Under the pieces are notes generated by a model. That model ran no database searches. It saw only the letters and a list, made by a program, of their open reading frames with translations, and had not been told where the DNA came from. From Caminicella sporogenes DSM 14501 (lineage in GTDB: Bacteria > Bacillota > Clostridia > Peptostreptococcales > Caminicellaceae): 64,000 bases of DNA. The translations under genes were made by a program, and so were the position numbers. The stretch lies in NCBI RefSeq assembly GCF_900142285.1, contig NZ_FRAJ01000005.1, forward strand, positions 1 to 64,000, in the 5' to 3' direction. Shown here piece by piece: positions 30,492 to 40,022 of the stretch; the stretch's first letter is position 1, and every line of letters begins with the position of its first letter.

Positions 30492-31214
30492 TTATTTATA
30501 CATCTTTAATCCATTTTTTTTGATTATCATTGTAGAAAGATATGGGATTTTTTCACTTTTTACTATATCTATATCTGTAATAACTCTTTCTTCTTCTGTA
30601 CCACATTTAGAAATTAAAATAAAATTATTTTCAAGTCCTCTTTTTATTAGCTCATTGGCAAGAATTTTACAATCATTTGACGGTTTCATTACTATAACAT
30701 TTTCAAAATTATCTAAAGCTCTTATTAACTTGTCCCCATCACCTTTTCTCAATGGAACTACACTAAAACCTTCTTCCCATTCCACTATGGGTATGTTCAA
30801 ACTACCTGCTACTGAACAAAAAGAAGTTATTCCGGGTATAGTTTCAACTTCAACATCATATTTTTTTAAATAAGGTAAAAGATACATATATGTACTATAA
30901 ACCGTAGGGTCACCTAAAGTAATAAATGCCACTGATTTGCCTTCATTTAGAAGCTTTGCTATAATAAGTGCATTTTCTTCCCATTTATTTTGAAGCTCAT
31001 TTTCATCATATATCATAGGAAAAGTTAAATATATTATCTTCACATCTTTTTTTATATGCTCTTTAGCTATATCGTAAGCAAAACTTCCTGCTGACTTTCT
31101 CTTTTCTGGACATATTACTACGTCTACTTCATTTAATATCCTCTTTGCTTTAACAGTTATAAGTTCTGAATCCCCCGGTCCAACTCCAACCCCATAAAAT
31201 TTACCTTTTTTCAT
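30492..31214 (-). CDS. cbiL: Cobalt-precorrin-2 C20-methyltransferase
   Basis: First gene of the run, 240 residues, tetrapyrrole methylase fold: YGVGVGPGDSELITVKAKR, FITLGDPTVYSTYMYLLPY and TIPGITSFCSVAGSLNIP. CAGGAGG precedes the ATG. A B12 riboswitch and terminator lie just upstream, so the whole downstream run is expected to be off when cobalamin is plentiful. Confidence 0.95.
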   Translation of the reverse strand: MKKGKFYGVGVGPGDSELITVKAKRILNEVDVVICPEKRKSAGSFAYDIAKEHIKKDVKIIYLTFPMIYDENELQNKWEENALIIAKLLNEGKSVAFITLGDPTVYSTYMYLLPYLKKYDVEVETIPGITSFCSVAGSLNIPIVEWEEGFSVVPLRKGDGDKLIRALDNFENVIVMKPSNDCKILANELIKRGLENNFILISKCGTEEERVITDIDIVKSEKIPYLSTMIIKKNGLKMYK

Positions 31215-31326
31215 ATATACCTCCTGAAAATTTGAAATTATCTCTAATAAAAAATATTATGTTTATAAAAATAATGGAAAAGGTCTAAAAACTTTTTCCA
31301 TTAAGACTTTTTTACATAATCAAAAA

Positions 31327-31360
31327 AAATGCACTACGGAATATAAGTGCATTTTTATAC
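31327..31360 (-). terminator. Riboswitch-linked intrinsic terminator
   Basis: Minus strand AAATGCACT / AGTGCATTT arms with a loop, then a T run. It lies between the cobalamin aptamer and cbiL and should form when cobalamin is bound. Confidence 0.9.
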
Positions 31361-31380
31361 ATACTTTAATAAATCATACA

Positions 31381-31575
31381 CTTCCCTCCGAAGTAGTTGC
31401 TAACGTTTTAAGGCAGGTTTCCTGGCTCGCGCTTCATCCTACTCCCTTGCCTTCCTTAAAAAATTAAGTGGCATAATAAGGTTTCGTATTCGCTTACAGT
31501 AGCGGGGGCTGCGTCGGACTCTCACCGAACTTCCCTTTTAACTTCTTTTTTTACAAAGAAGCACCTTAAAACTTA
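31381..31575 (-). promoter_or_regulatory. Cobalamin (AdoCbl) riboswitch
   Basis: On the minus strand the aptamer blocks appear in order: AAGGTGCTTC, GGGAAGTTCGGTGAGAGTCC, the ACGCAGCCCCCGCTACTGTA core, then the B12-box GAGCCAGGAAACCTGCC and a 3' closing segment AACTACTTCGGAGGG. These match the classical B12 element. It is followed by an intrinsic terminator and cbiL, implying transcriptional shut-off by adenosylcobalamin. The remaining 31576-31745 shows no gene. Confidence 0.96.
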
Positions 31576-31745
31576 CAAATATTAAATTAAAACTTCACTT
31601 TAATCTTTATTATAAAAATTTCAGCAAAAATTGTCAATAAAACCTAGGGTTTTGTCTAAAAATTACGAAAATATTTTTATCTCAATTTTTTACAAGAAAT
31701 TGAAAATATTTAAATAAAATCAACTGGTATGATAATACATATAAA

Positions 31746-32060
31746 TTATTTCACTTTTACTGCTGTACCGTAAACCAATAGCTCAGCTGCTCCCTGCATT
31801 ATTGCTGAAGTCGCAAACCTAATATTCACAACTGCATTTGCCCCTTTTTCCTGAGCTTGTTTTACCATTCTGTCTATAGCAACTTGTCTTGCTTCATCTA
31901 ACATTTCTGTGTATTGTGTTATTTCACCTCCAACTATAGTTTTAAAACCTGCTAATATATCTTTTCCCAAATGTTTTGATTGAATCGTACTTCCTCTTAC
32001 CAATCCCAATACCTCTACTATTTCTCTTCCTTTAACTTCTTCAGTGTTTACTAAAATCAT
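31746..32060 (-). CDS. YbjQ/DUF74 family protein
   Basis: 104-residue member of the putative heavy-metal-binding YbjQ family, which forms small oligomers of unknown function. Motifs GREIVEVLGLVRGSTIQSKH and GANAVVNIRFATSAIMQG are characteristic. ATG at 32060 has AAAGGAG 8 bases upstream. Its start overlaps the 3' end of the DUF2225 gene by 20 bp, implying translational coupling. Confidence 0.88.
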   Translation of the reverse strand: MILVNTEEVKGREIVEVLGLVRGSTIQSKHLGKDILAGFKTIVGGEITQYTEMLDEARQVAIDRMVKQAQEKGANAVVNIRFATSAIMQGAAELLVYGTAVKVK

Positions 32061-32775
32061 TTTCATTACTCCTTTCTATTTGCAAATTTTTTTTATTATT
32101 ATATTCTTCTCTTGCCAATCTCCACTGCTCTCTAGCTCTAATTTCTATATGTCTTTTTTTCTTTATATCTGGATTGCTTAATGCTTTATCAAACCACTTT
32201 ATAGCCTCTTTATAATTACCAACTCTTCTGTTAAGTTCTCCTAAAAGATATAGAATCACTACTTCATTGTATTCTTCTTTATCTAATCTTTCTTTTGTAT
32301 AAGCATTTTGAAATGCATCTATTGTAAATTTTAAAAATTCCTTTTCTCTTTCATCATTCATATATCTATAAAACCAAGCAAGTCTCAAACATACTTTTCC
32401 AATATTTATATATTTAGATTTTGACACCTGATAACATATCAATGCTAATTTATATACCTGTATAGCTTCTTCTAAATTTCTTTCTTTTCCATAACTTCTC
32501 TGCTTCCAACGTGAAGTTATAAACTTTACTATTTTTTCCTTTTCCAATTCATTTATTTTTGAAAAAGTACTTTCTAGTGCTGCATATCCGCAATTTGGAC
32601 ATACAAAAACGTTATAAAACAAAGGATTTTCACTTTTATAATAAGGACAAAAATCTTCATCTCTCTTAATAACTCTAATTGCTGAAGTTCTAACCTTTTT
32701 AGTAGTAAACTTCATTTTGCATATTGGACATTCAATTTCTCTATCATAAAAATGGTCTAATAATTGTTTGTTCAT
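32041..32775 (-). CDS. DUF2225 protein with zinc-ribbon-like N-terminus and TPR-like helices
   Basis: 244 residues. N-terminal cysteine pairs CPICKMKF and CPNCGYAA suggest a zinc-binding module; residues about 100-215 are repeated helices resembling tetratricopeptide repeats (NEVVILYLLGELNRRVGNYKEAIKWF). Function unknown. GAGGTG before the ATG; transcribed with ybjQ and after the VanW-family gene. Confidence 0.82.
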   Translation of the reverse strand: MNKQLLDHFYDREIECPICKMKFTTKKVRTSAIRVIKRDEDFCPYYKSENPLFYNVFVCPNCGYAALESTFSKINELEKEKIVKFITSRWKQRSYGKERNLEEAIQVYKLALICYQVSKSKYINIGKVCLRLAWFYRYMNDEREKEFLKFTIDAFQNAYTKERLDKEEYNEVVILYLLGELNRRVGNYKEAIKWFDKALSNPDIKKKRHIEIRAREQWRLAREEYNNKKNLQIERSNENDFSKH

Positions 32776-32791
32776 ATATACACCTCTATTA

Positions 32792-34225
32792 CTAATTTAT
32801 TATTTGATTTTCTATTTTATCTTTTTCTTCAATACTTGTATCATCACTTTTTATCTTTTTAGTACCTTTTATAATCACTTCTTTGCTCGGCTTATAATAA
32901 TCTTTTGAAATCAATTTTCTTTTTATTTCTCTTCCATTTTCATATATAATCATATATGAGGAAACTATATAGCCATTTCTACCTTTACTTTTAACTATCA
33001 TTTTATCTTCTGGTAAATTTTCATCAAATAGTATCTCTGTATCTTTTTTGATAACTTTATCAATCTTGCTAATTAATTTTACTATCTGATTATTTTCCTT
33101 ATGACCGTATATATTAACTGTCAACTTATTCCCCTTAACAAAACTCTGTATATAAATTGGATATTTAGTCGTATTTTGAAATTTAAAGTCCAGCACTCCA
33201 TATGCCACAGTTGCATCAAGCCCCTTAGGAACATATGTAGAAGGAATGGTATGATTAACTCTTTCAATTACCTCAAGCTGACTTTTTAAAACACTATTAT
33301 ATATAGTACTAGAAACTTGACATACTCCTCCTCCTATACCGTCAATCAATTCTCCTTTATAAATCACAGGTGCTGCTTGATACCCATTGCTTATACTCCT
33401 AGGTCCAACTATTTTATTAAAAGAAAATATTTCACCGGGTAAAAGCACTGTTCCATCTAATGCTTTTGATGCTAAATATATATTGTGACTTCTTCCCTTT
33501 TTATTCAAATTAAAAATAGTCGTATGAGAACCTAATAAGTCTGTAATATAACTAAGCATTTCAGAAGTATATTTAGGATATACAGGCTTAACAACTAAAT
33601 TAACTTCGACTAATTCATCATACTTTCTTTTTAATAATTCTCTCGTAATAATTTCTTTAGTCTTTTCTCTATCTAAAATCAGTCCAACGGCTTCATCTTT
33701 TATAACAAACTTTCCTTTTATACGCTTTATACTAGCTTCAACACAGGGTTTATTTATTTCTTTTTCAATAGCACTTAAAATTTTGTCTAATTTTCCAAAA
33801 TCTAAAGAAGTCTTTATAGAAATATTATGAGGATTTTTAAAAAGCTCTAAAACAGTTTTGAATCTGTCTAATAAATTTCCTTTACGTCCTATTAAAAAAG
33901 CATCATTTATAGCTTTTTTTAAATCATACTTTAATCCAATCTCATTTCCTTTAAAAACCCATACTTTATCTTTATAATGCAGCATTAATTTGTCTTTACC
34001 ATCTATATCTCCTATTTCATCTTCAACTTTATTTACTGCCTCAGCAACAGACAGTCCTCCTACATCAATATTTTCAACATATACACCATTATGAATTGAA
34101 TCACTAAAAATCATAAATAAAGCTATCCCCACTGAAACTGAGCTAAAAAAAATTACGCTAAGCAAAACTATTAAAATACTAAAAATCTTCTCTTTGTTTT
34201 TATCTTTTTTTTCCTCAAATTTCAT
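32792..34225 (-). CDS. VanW family membrane-anchored protein
   Basis: 477 residues. One transmembrane segment near residues 15-38 anchors an extracytoplasmic part with a peptidoglycan-binding-like region and the VanW domain (LPGEIFSFNKIVGPRS, GGGVCQVSSTIYNSVL). Despite the name, VanW domains are widespread cell-wall proteins in spore-formers and this alone is no sign of vancomycin resistance. Start: GGAGG 5 bases before the ATG at 34225; the longer open frame to 34321 has no ribosome site. Confidence 0.88.
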   Translation of the reverse strand: MKFEEKKDKNKEKIFSILIVLLSVIFFSSVSVGIALFMIFSDSIHNGVYVENIDVGGLSVAEAVNKVEDEIGDIDGKDKLMLHYKDKVWVFKGNEIGLKYDLKKAINDAFLIGRKGNLLDRFKTVLELFKNPHNISIKTSLDFGKLDKILSAIEKEINKPCVEASIKRIKGKFVIKDEAVGLILDREKTKEIITRELLKRKYDELVEVNLVVKPVYPKYTSEMLSYITDLLGSHTTIFNLNKKGRSHNIYLASKALDGTVLLPGEIFSFNKIVGPRSISNGYQAAPVIYKGELIDGIGGGVCQVSSTIYNSVLKSQLEVIERVNHTIPSTYVPKGLDATVAYGVLDFKFQNTTKYPIYIQSFVKGNKLTVNIYGHKENNQIVKLISKIDKVIKKDTEILFDENLPEDKMIVKSKGRNGYIVSSYMIIYENGREIKRKLISKDYYKPSKEVIIKGTKKIKSDDTSIEEKDKIENQIIN

Positions 34226-34311
34226 ATTAACCTCCACAAGTTCAGGCAAATCTATTCCCTTATTAAAAATATTAACTTTATAAAAATTTATTACTATTAA
34301 AACATATTTAG

Positions 34312-36294
34312 CTAATTCCAATAAATTTCTACAACATCACCATCTTTTAAAACGTCTGTATAACTTGCTTTTTTGCCATTTAATTTGAGCACTAAAATGC
34401 CTTTTGGAACTTTAATATCAAAATCAATATAATTAAATATATCTACAAAGATTATATCTTTTTTTTCTTTTTTTATATCTACTTTTTCGCCATTTACTGT
34501 AACCGTAATATAGTCTTTATCATCTCTTAATATTGTTTTGCTAGCTTCTCCTTTTTCTTCACTTTCAACAGCTTTCAATTTTGTATTTATTACCATGCCT
34601 TTTTTCAGCTTTTCATCTTTATTTGCCAATTTATCATTAATAAAAACTTCGCTTTTATCTAAATCAATATTACAAATATTCATCAATTCACTAATATTAT
34701 CTATTTTCTCTATAACAACTTCATCTCCATCTAAAATTTCATAATCTTCATCGACTTCTTTTCCATTTACAAAAATATCTTTTATTAAGTTTATATTTTG
34801 TCCGTTTAAAATTACCTCTTCGCCTTCAATTATATCTTTAATTTTTACTTTTGCATCTTTTCCGGGAGTTGCTGGATTAATTACTATTCTATCCATATTT
34901 TTAAGTTTTGTATCGAGATTACCTAATTTATCATTTATATAAATTTTTGCTGCTTCCCCATATTCTCCATAAATTGTTCTTTTTACTCCATTTATATAAA
35001 AAGTTACTGATTTTCCTCTTTCCGGAATAAGTTTTCTAGCATTATAACCGATTAAAATAAGAGCATCTGATATGCAAAGTTCTTTAGAATTAAAGAGCCT
35101 TATAGATTTACCATTAACCGTAACTTGTAAAAAATCCTGCTCTTTATCTTTAACTGCAGTATAACCTATTCCTATAGGGGTAATATATTCTGGTCCACAA
35201 AGAGAATCTTTTAAAAATTCAACATTTTCAAATACTTCTGTCCCTTTTATAACTACTCTTTCTTTAGGAAGACCTAAATCTTGTGCTAAATATTCAGTTA
35301 ATTTTGGTATTTGAGAACCTCCTCCTATACAAAAAACTGCACTAGGTGCTTTGCCATTGTATTCTAATATCTTATCTGATATTTCTTTGCTTAAATCCCT
35401 TATAGCCTCCTCTATTTTTTCTACTATTTCATCAGTTTTTAAATTGTAACTTATTCCAACTATATCACAAAAAGTATGCTCATCTTTTTGATTCAACTGT
35501 ATTTTAAGCTTTTCTGCCGTATCAAAATCTAAAAGAAAAGTTTTTGAAAGACATTCTGTTATTTCATCACCAGCAGTTGAAACCATAGCATAAGAAACTA
35601 TTGTGCCATCTTTAGTTATAGCTATATCAGATGTACCTGCACCTATATCAACAAGCGCAAGATTTAAAAGTCTAAACTTAGGTGGTATAGCAATATTTAT
35701 AGCAGCTATCGGCTCTAACGTCATATTAACAACTTCAAGTCCACATTTATGAACTACTGTATACAAACTGTCTACTACTACATGCGGTAAAAAAGTTGCC
35801 AATATTTCTGCTCCTATTTCTCTACCTCTATGCCCTTTTAAATTTCCTATAACACTTCCATCAAGGTAGTAATTCATTACAGTATAACCTACACAATAGT
35901 ATCTAGTATCTTCGTCATTTGAAACTTCTTCAAGTTTTTTCTGAGCTAACTGTATTCCCTCTATTTCTAAACTATCTATTACAGCTTTATCTATTTCTTT
36001 AGTAAAATCTATTTCTTTTTGCACAAACACTTTTTGTGTTTTTAAAGCTCTACCTGCTGCTGCAATAGAAACATATTGAAGTTTTAAGCTAAGTCTTTCT
36101 TCAAGTCTTGTCTTTACTTTATCTACAACTAAAGATACCTTTTCTATATCGTGAATTTGCCCATCGTACATAGCTCTTTCGGGATGCTCCATTATTTCAT
36201 AATCTATAACTTTATATTTATCATCTTCCATTTTTGCAACTATTCCTACTACATTTCGTGTTCCTATATCTAAAGAAAAAACTACATCCCCCAT
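34312..36294 (-). CDS. FtsA-like actin-fold ATPase with long C-terminal beta-grasp-like region
   Basis: 660 residues. Residues about 1-340 are an FtsA/PilM-type actin fold: phosphate-1 FSLDIGTRNVVGIVAK, phosphate-2 LALVDIGAGTSDIAIT and adenosine motif VFCIGGGSQIPKLTEYL. Residues about 375-660 contain several short segments of the type VTVNGKSIRL, DGDEVVIEKI, VTVNGEKVDIKKE and LKDGDVVEIYW, which look like repeated ubiquitin/ThiS-like beta-grasp units. Probably a second FtsA-like protein found in Clostridia rather than the ftsA beside ftsZ. No ftsZ is nearby. Confidence 0.82.
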   Translation of the reverse strand: MGDVVFSLDIGTRNVVGIVAKMEDDKYKVIDYEIMEHPERAMYDGQIHDIEKVSLVVDKVKTRLEERLSLKLQYVSIAAAGRALKTQKVFVQKEIDFTKEIDKAVIDSLEIEGIQLAQKKLEEVSNDEDTRYYCVGYTVMNYYLDGSVIGNLKGHRGREIGAEILATFLPHVVVDSLYTVVHKCGLEVVNMTLEPIAAINIAIPPKFRLLNLALVDIGAGTSDIAITKDGTIVSYAMVSTAGDEITECLSKTFLLDFDTAEKLKIQLNQKDEHTFCDIVGISYNLKTDEIVEKIEEAIRDLSKEISDKILEYNGKAPSAVFCIGGGSQIPKLTEYLAQDLGLPKERVVIKGTEVFENVEFLKDSLCGPEYITPIGIGYTAVKDKEQDFLQVTVNGKSIRLFNSKELCISDALILIGYNARKLIPERGKSVTFYINGVKRTIYGEYGEAAKIYINDKLGNLDTKLKNMDRIVINPATPGKDAKVKIKDIIEGEEVILNGQNINLIKDIFVNGKEVDEDYEILDGDEVVIEKIDNISELMNICNIDLDKSEVFINDKLANKDEKLKKGMVINTKLKAVESEEKGEASKTILRDDKDYITVTVNGEKVDIKKEKKDIIFVDIFNYIDFDIKVPKGILVLKLNGKKASYTDVLKDGDVVEIYWN

Positions 36295-36317
36295 AAAATT
36301 ACACCCCTTTGATAAAT

Positions 36318-36986
36318 TTAATCTTTAGTTTGAATACTCTTTTTATAATATAAACAATATTTTGATATTGGACATATTTTACAATTTGGTTTGCGAGCTT
36401 TACAAACCCTTCTACCATGATATATTAGCCAATGATGTGCTTTTGACCACAATTTTTTATCTATATTTTCCATTAGCTGTTTTTCTGTTTCAAATACATC
36501 ACCACTATTTGCAAGTCCTATCCTATTAGATACTCTGAATACATGAGTATCAACTGCTATGGCATCTTTACCAAATGCATTACTTACAACTACGTTAGCA
36601 GTCTTTCTTCCTACTCCCGGAAGCGTCATTAATTCTTCAATAGTATCTGGAACCTTTGAATTATATTTTTCTACCAAAATTTTACAAGTGTTTAAAATAT
36701 TTTTTGACTTCATTCTATAAAATCCACAGCTTTTAATCATTTCTCCCAATTCTTGTTCATTAAGCTCTAAAAGTTTTTCTGGCGTATTGTACTTTTTATA
36801 TAATTCTTTTGTAACACTATTTACTCTTTTATCTGTACATTGTGCTGCCAATATAGTAGATATCAAAAGTTCAAAAGGTGTACTATATACCAATTCAGAT
36901 TCAACATCAGGATACATATCATTGAGAATTTTCAATACTTCTTTAATTTCTTTCTTTGAAATCATATTAGCTTTTTTTATAGTCAT
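36318..36986 (-). CDS. nth: Endonuclease III
   Basis: DNA glycosylase/AP lyase for oxidised pyrimidines, 222 residues. Helix-hairpin-helix LPGVGRKTANVVVSNAFG with catalytic lysine upstream of the aspartate in VDTHVFRVSNRIG, and the C-terminal iron-sulfur loop CKARKPNCKICPISKYC (C-x6-C-x2-C-x5-C). AAAGGAG is 5 bases before the ATG at 36986. Confidence 0.95.
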   Translation of the reverse strand: MTIKKANMISKKEIKEVLKILNDMYPDVESELVYSTPFELLISTILAAQCTDKRVNSVTKELYKKYNTPEKLLELNEQELGEMIKSCGFYRMKSKNILNTCKILVEKYNSKVPDTIEELMTLPGVGRKTANVVVSNAFGKDAIAVDTHVFRVSNRIGLANSGDVFETEKQLMENIDKKLWSKAHHWLIYHGRRVCKARKPNCKICPISKYCLYYKKSIQTKD

Positions 36987-37003
36987 ATTTACTCCTTTCA
37001 AAA

Positions 37004-37285
37004 TTATAAAATTTCAATATCAGTTTTTATTATTTCTACTCTATTGTCATTTTGAATAAATTTTACTACATTATTAATTATCTGATTTGCATGTCTAGAA
37101 GATGTAGTTACACACACAAATCCTATTTGACTTCTCTGCCATAAGTCATTCAAATCTACTTCTGCAATTGAAACATTAAACCTAGATTGTACTCTTCCTA
37201 TTATACTTTTTATTATCTGCCTTTTTTCCTTTAAAGAACAGACTTCATATAAAATAAGGTCAATTAGACAACTCCCTATAATCAT
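37004..37285 (-). CDS. DUF503 family protein
   Basis: 93-residue YlxP-type small protein. Starts IIGSCLIDLILYEVCSLKEK and contains KRQIIKSIIGRVQSRFNVSIAEV, the family signature. Homologues often sit near translation-initiation genes; here it precedes nth. AGAGG lies 8 bases before the ATG at 37285. Molecular role unknown. Confidence 0.85.
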   Translation of the reverse strand: MIIGSCLIDLILYEVCSLKEKRQIIKSIIGRVQSRFNVSIAEVDLNDLWQRSQIGFVCVTTSSRHANQIINNVVKFIQNDNRVEIIKTDIEIL

Positions 37286-37541
37286 GTCATTTTCCTCTCT
37301 CTCGCCCTTTCGAAACTTCAATCAGATTTAATCTTTATATAATTTCTAGCATAAACTATATCTAAATATCTATTTTTTATAAAACTCTATAAAAAAAGAA
37401 AAACAAAGTCAGCGTCTAAATTAATTATATTATAAATAATAAACTCCTTCAATGTACTTACATATAACTCATAAGAACAAATGCTTCCTTAAGTTTTTTT
37501 TAATTTAAAGTTATAGACTATTATATTAACTCTATAAAGAT

Positions 37542-37571
37542 AAAAAGGACATCAATTAGATGCCCTTTTTA
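37542..37571 (-). terminator. Terminator after kbl
   Basis: AAAAAGGGCATC / GATGTCCTTTTT arms with a short AT loop and T run, directly after the kbl stop. The rest of 37286-37541 shows no gene. Confidence 0.85.
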
Positions 37572-37575
37572 TCTT

Positions 37576-38766
37576 TTATTTAAGTATTTTCATTTCTTTT
37601 CCTACTTTTTCAAATACTTCTACTGCTCTTTCAAGCTGCTCTGTTGTATGTCCTGCCGTAACCATACATCTCACTCTACCTGTTCCTTTTGGCACTGTAG
37701 GATATACTATACCTGATACAAATACTCCGTTTTCAAATAACTTTCTTGAAAATTCCATAGTCTTTGCTTCATCTCCAATAATGACTGGAGTAATAGGAGT
37801 TTGACTATTACCAGTATTAAATCCTAATTTCCCTAATCTTTCTTTAAAGAATTTTGCATTAGCCCATAATCTATCAGTATATTCACTTGACTCCATTAAC
37901 ATCTTAACAGCTTCGATAATTGCACCTACTGCTGCTGGAGGAAGTGATGTACTGAAAAGTAATGGTCTACCTCTATGACTTAACCAATCCTGCATAGTCT
38001 TGCTACCTGCAACATATCCACCTATTACACCTATAGCTTTTGATAAAGTACCTATACTGAAATCTATTCTGCCGTGAAGTCCAAAATGATCAACTGTTCC
38101 ACGACCATTTTCTCCCAAAACACCTGAACCATGTGCATCATCCACATATGTCATAGCTTCATATTTTTCTGCAAGCTCAACTATATCTGGCAGATTAGCT
38201 ATGTCTCCATCCATACTAAATACTCCATCTGTAATTATTAATATATTTCTATATTTATCTCTATTTTCTTTTAAAACTCTCTCAAGGTCATCCATATCAT
38301 TATGTTTATAAATCGTTTTATCTGCTTTTGAAAGTCTTGCACCATCTATTATGCTGGCATGATTTAATTCATCTGAAACTATTAAATCGCCTTTTTCAGT
38401 TATAGCTTGAATTGTTCCTGCATTACAGTTAAAGCCTGATTGAAATACCATTACAGCTTCTTCTCTTTTAAACTCAGCTAACACTTTCTCCATTTCTTCA
38501 TGTATATCCATATTACCTACTATTGTTCTAACTGCTCCTGCTCCTACTCCATATTTTTCAACTGCTTCTATGGCAGCCTTTTTCAATCTTGGATGATTTG
38601 CAAATCCAAGATAGTTATTTGAAGATAGGTTTATAACTTTTTTTCCATTCAATATAACTTCTGCTTCATTTGCTCCTTCAAGTACAGGAAGCTTTCTATA
38701 TACCCCTTGCTTTTTTAATTCTTCGATTTTTTCTTTTAAAAACTTTAACTCATGAACATTTGACAT
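37576..38766 (-). CDS. kbl: Glycine C-acetyltransferase (2-amino-3-ketobutyrate CoA ligase)
   Basis: PLP enzyme cleaving 2-amino-3-oxobutyrate with CoA into glycine and acetyl-CoA. 396 residues; [38 protein letters not shown] and the Schiff-base lysine in [21 protein letters not shown] before the ATG. Follows tdh by 40 bp, completing threonine degradation to glycine. Confidence 0.95.
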   Translation of the reverse strand: MSNVHELKFLKEKIEELKKQGVYRKLPVLEGANEAEVILNGKKVINLSSNNYLGFANHPRLKKAAIEAVEKYGVGAGAVRTIVGNMDIHEEMEKVLAEFKREEAVMVFQSGFNCNAGTIQAITEKGDLIVSDELNHASIIDGARLSKADKTIYKHNDMDDLERVLKENRDKYRNILIITDGVFSMDGDIANLPDIVELAEKYEAMTYVDDAHGSGVLGENGRGTVDHFGLHGRIDFSIGTLSKAIGVIGGYVAGSKTMQDWLSHRGRPLLFSTSLPPAAVGAIIEAVKMLMESSEYTDRLWANAKFFKERLGKLGFNTGNSQTPITPVIIGDEAKTMEFSRKLFENGVFVSGIVYPTVPKGTGRVRCMVTAGHTTEQLERAVEVFEKVGKEMKILK

Positions 38767-38806
38767 TATTTTAACCTCCTCAATATAATTTAAACTCTTA
38801 AGTATC

Positions 38807-39853
38807 TTACTTCATGTTAGGAAATAATACAACTTTTCCACAATTTCCGGTCTTCATAAGTTCCATACCTTTTTCAAAATCCTCTAGAGGCAACTTATGA
38901 GTTACTATTTTATCAAGTTTTAAATTTCCAGAAGCCAATAGACCTTTAACTTGATGCCATGTTTCATACATTCTTCTACCTACTATACCATGAATTTGAA
39001 TTCCTTTAAATACTATTCCATTTGCAACGTCAAGCTTTACATCTTCTGTTGGTATTCCAAGCATTGCCATTCTTCCACCTAATTTTATGTACTTTAATGC
39101 TTGTTGAATAGCAGTTGAATTTCCTGACATTTCAGCTACAACATCTACACCCATTCCATCTGTTTCATCTAAAACTCTCCTGATAACGTCTTCTTTAATC
39201 GGATTTATTACAACATCTGCTCCTACTTCTTTTGCAAGATTTATTCTGTATTCATTTACTTCAATTGCTATTACTTTTGCTGCTCCAACAGCTTTTGCAA
39301 CTGCTACAGCCATAATACCTATAGGTCCACATCCAACTACAGCTATCGTTTTACCAATTATATCGCCTGATAAAACTGTATGTACTGCATTTCCCAAAGG
39401 TTCTTGTATACATAAATATTCAGGTGGTATTGAAGGGTCATTTGCCCATGCATTATCTTCTGGAATTGCAACATACTCTGCAAAAGTTCCTTGAGTATCA
39501 ACTCCTAAAATCAAAGTATCTTTACATATATGTGCCTTACCAGTAGCACAAAGTTCACACTTTCCACAAACTATATGTGTTTCAGCTGATACAATATCTC
39601 CAATTTTAACTTTGGAAACCTTTTCCCCGACTTTAATAACTTCCCCTGCAAATTCATGTCCCATAATTAATGGTGGTTTAATCCTTTTTTGAGACCAAGC
39701 ATCCCAACTATATATATGATAATCAGTCCCACAAATAGAAGTAGCTAATACTTTAACCAAAATCTCATTAGGTCCTATTTGTGGTATTTCCCTAGTAGTA
39801 AGTATAGCACCTTCTTTAGGTTCACTTTTTACTACACATTTCATTTTATTCAT
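38807..39853 (-). CDS. tdh: L-threonine 3-dehydrogenase
   Basis: Zinc-dependent medium-chain dehydrogenase oxidising L-threonine. 348 residues; catalytic zinc site [12 protein letters not shown] and [12 protein letters not shown], structural zinc cysteines [15 protein letters not shown], and NAD Rossmann motif [22 protein letters not shown] is 7 bases before the ATG. With kbl it makes glycine and acetyl-CoA; the glycine could enter glycine reductase, whose operon begins at the left edge. Confidence 0.95.
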   Translation of the reverse strand: MNKMKCVVKSEPKEGAILTTREIPQIGPNEILVKVLATSICGTDYHIYSWDAWSQKRIKPPLIMGHEFAGEVIKVGEKVSKVKIGDIVSAETHIVCGKCELCATGKAHICKDTLILGVDTQGTFAEYVAIPEDNAWANDPSIPPEYLCIQEPLGNAVHTVLSGDIIGKTIAVVGCGPIGIMAVAVAKAVGAAKVIAIEVNEYRINLAKEVGADVVINPIKEDVIRRVLDETDGMGVDVVAEMSGNSTAIQQALKYIKLGGRMAMLGIPTEDVKLDVANGIVFKGIQIHGIVGRRMYETWHQVKGLLASGNLKLDKIVTHKLPLEDFEKGMELMKTGNCGKVVLFPNMK

Positions 39854-39967
39854 CTATTTTCCTCCTATACCAAATATTATATTTTATCAAAATAACTTTT
39901 ATATTGTTAAGTATACTACAAAAAAAAATTTTTTCCTTTAATATTTTTTTAAAAAAATTTAATAAAA

Positions 39968-40006
39968 TAAAGCAGACTAAATCAAAAAACTAGTCTGCTT
40001 TTGTTT
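39968..40006 (-). terminator. Terminator after the Lon-like protease gene
   Basis: AAGCAGACTA / TAGTCTGCTT arms around an AT-rich loop, followed by TTATTTT on the minus strand and TTGTTTTT on the plus strand. Confidence 0.85.
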
Positions 40007-40022
40007 TTATAAAAAACTACTT

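Noticed and set aside
32792-34225. VanW-family gene as a vancomycin-resistance marker
   Set aside because: No vanA/B, vanH, vanX or vanRS genes are present. VanW domains are common in wall proteins of spore-formers.
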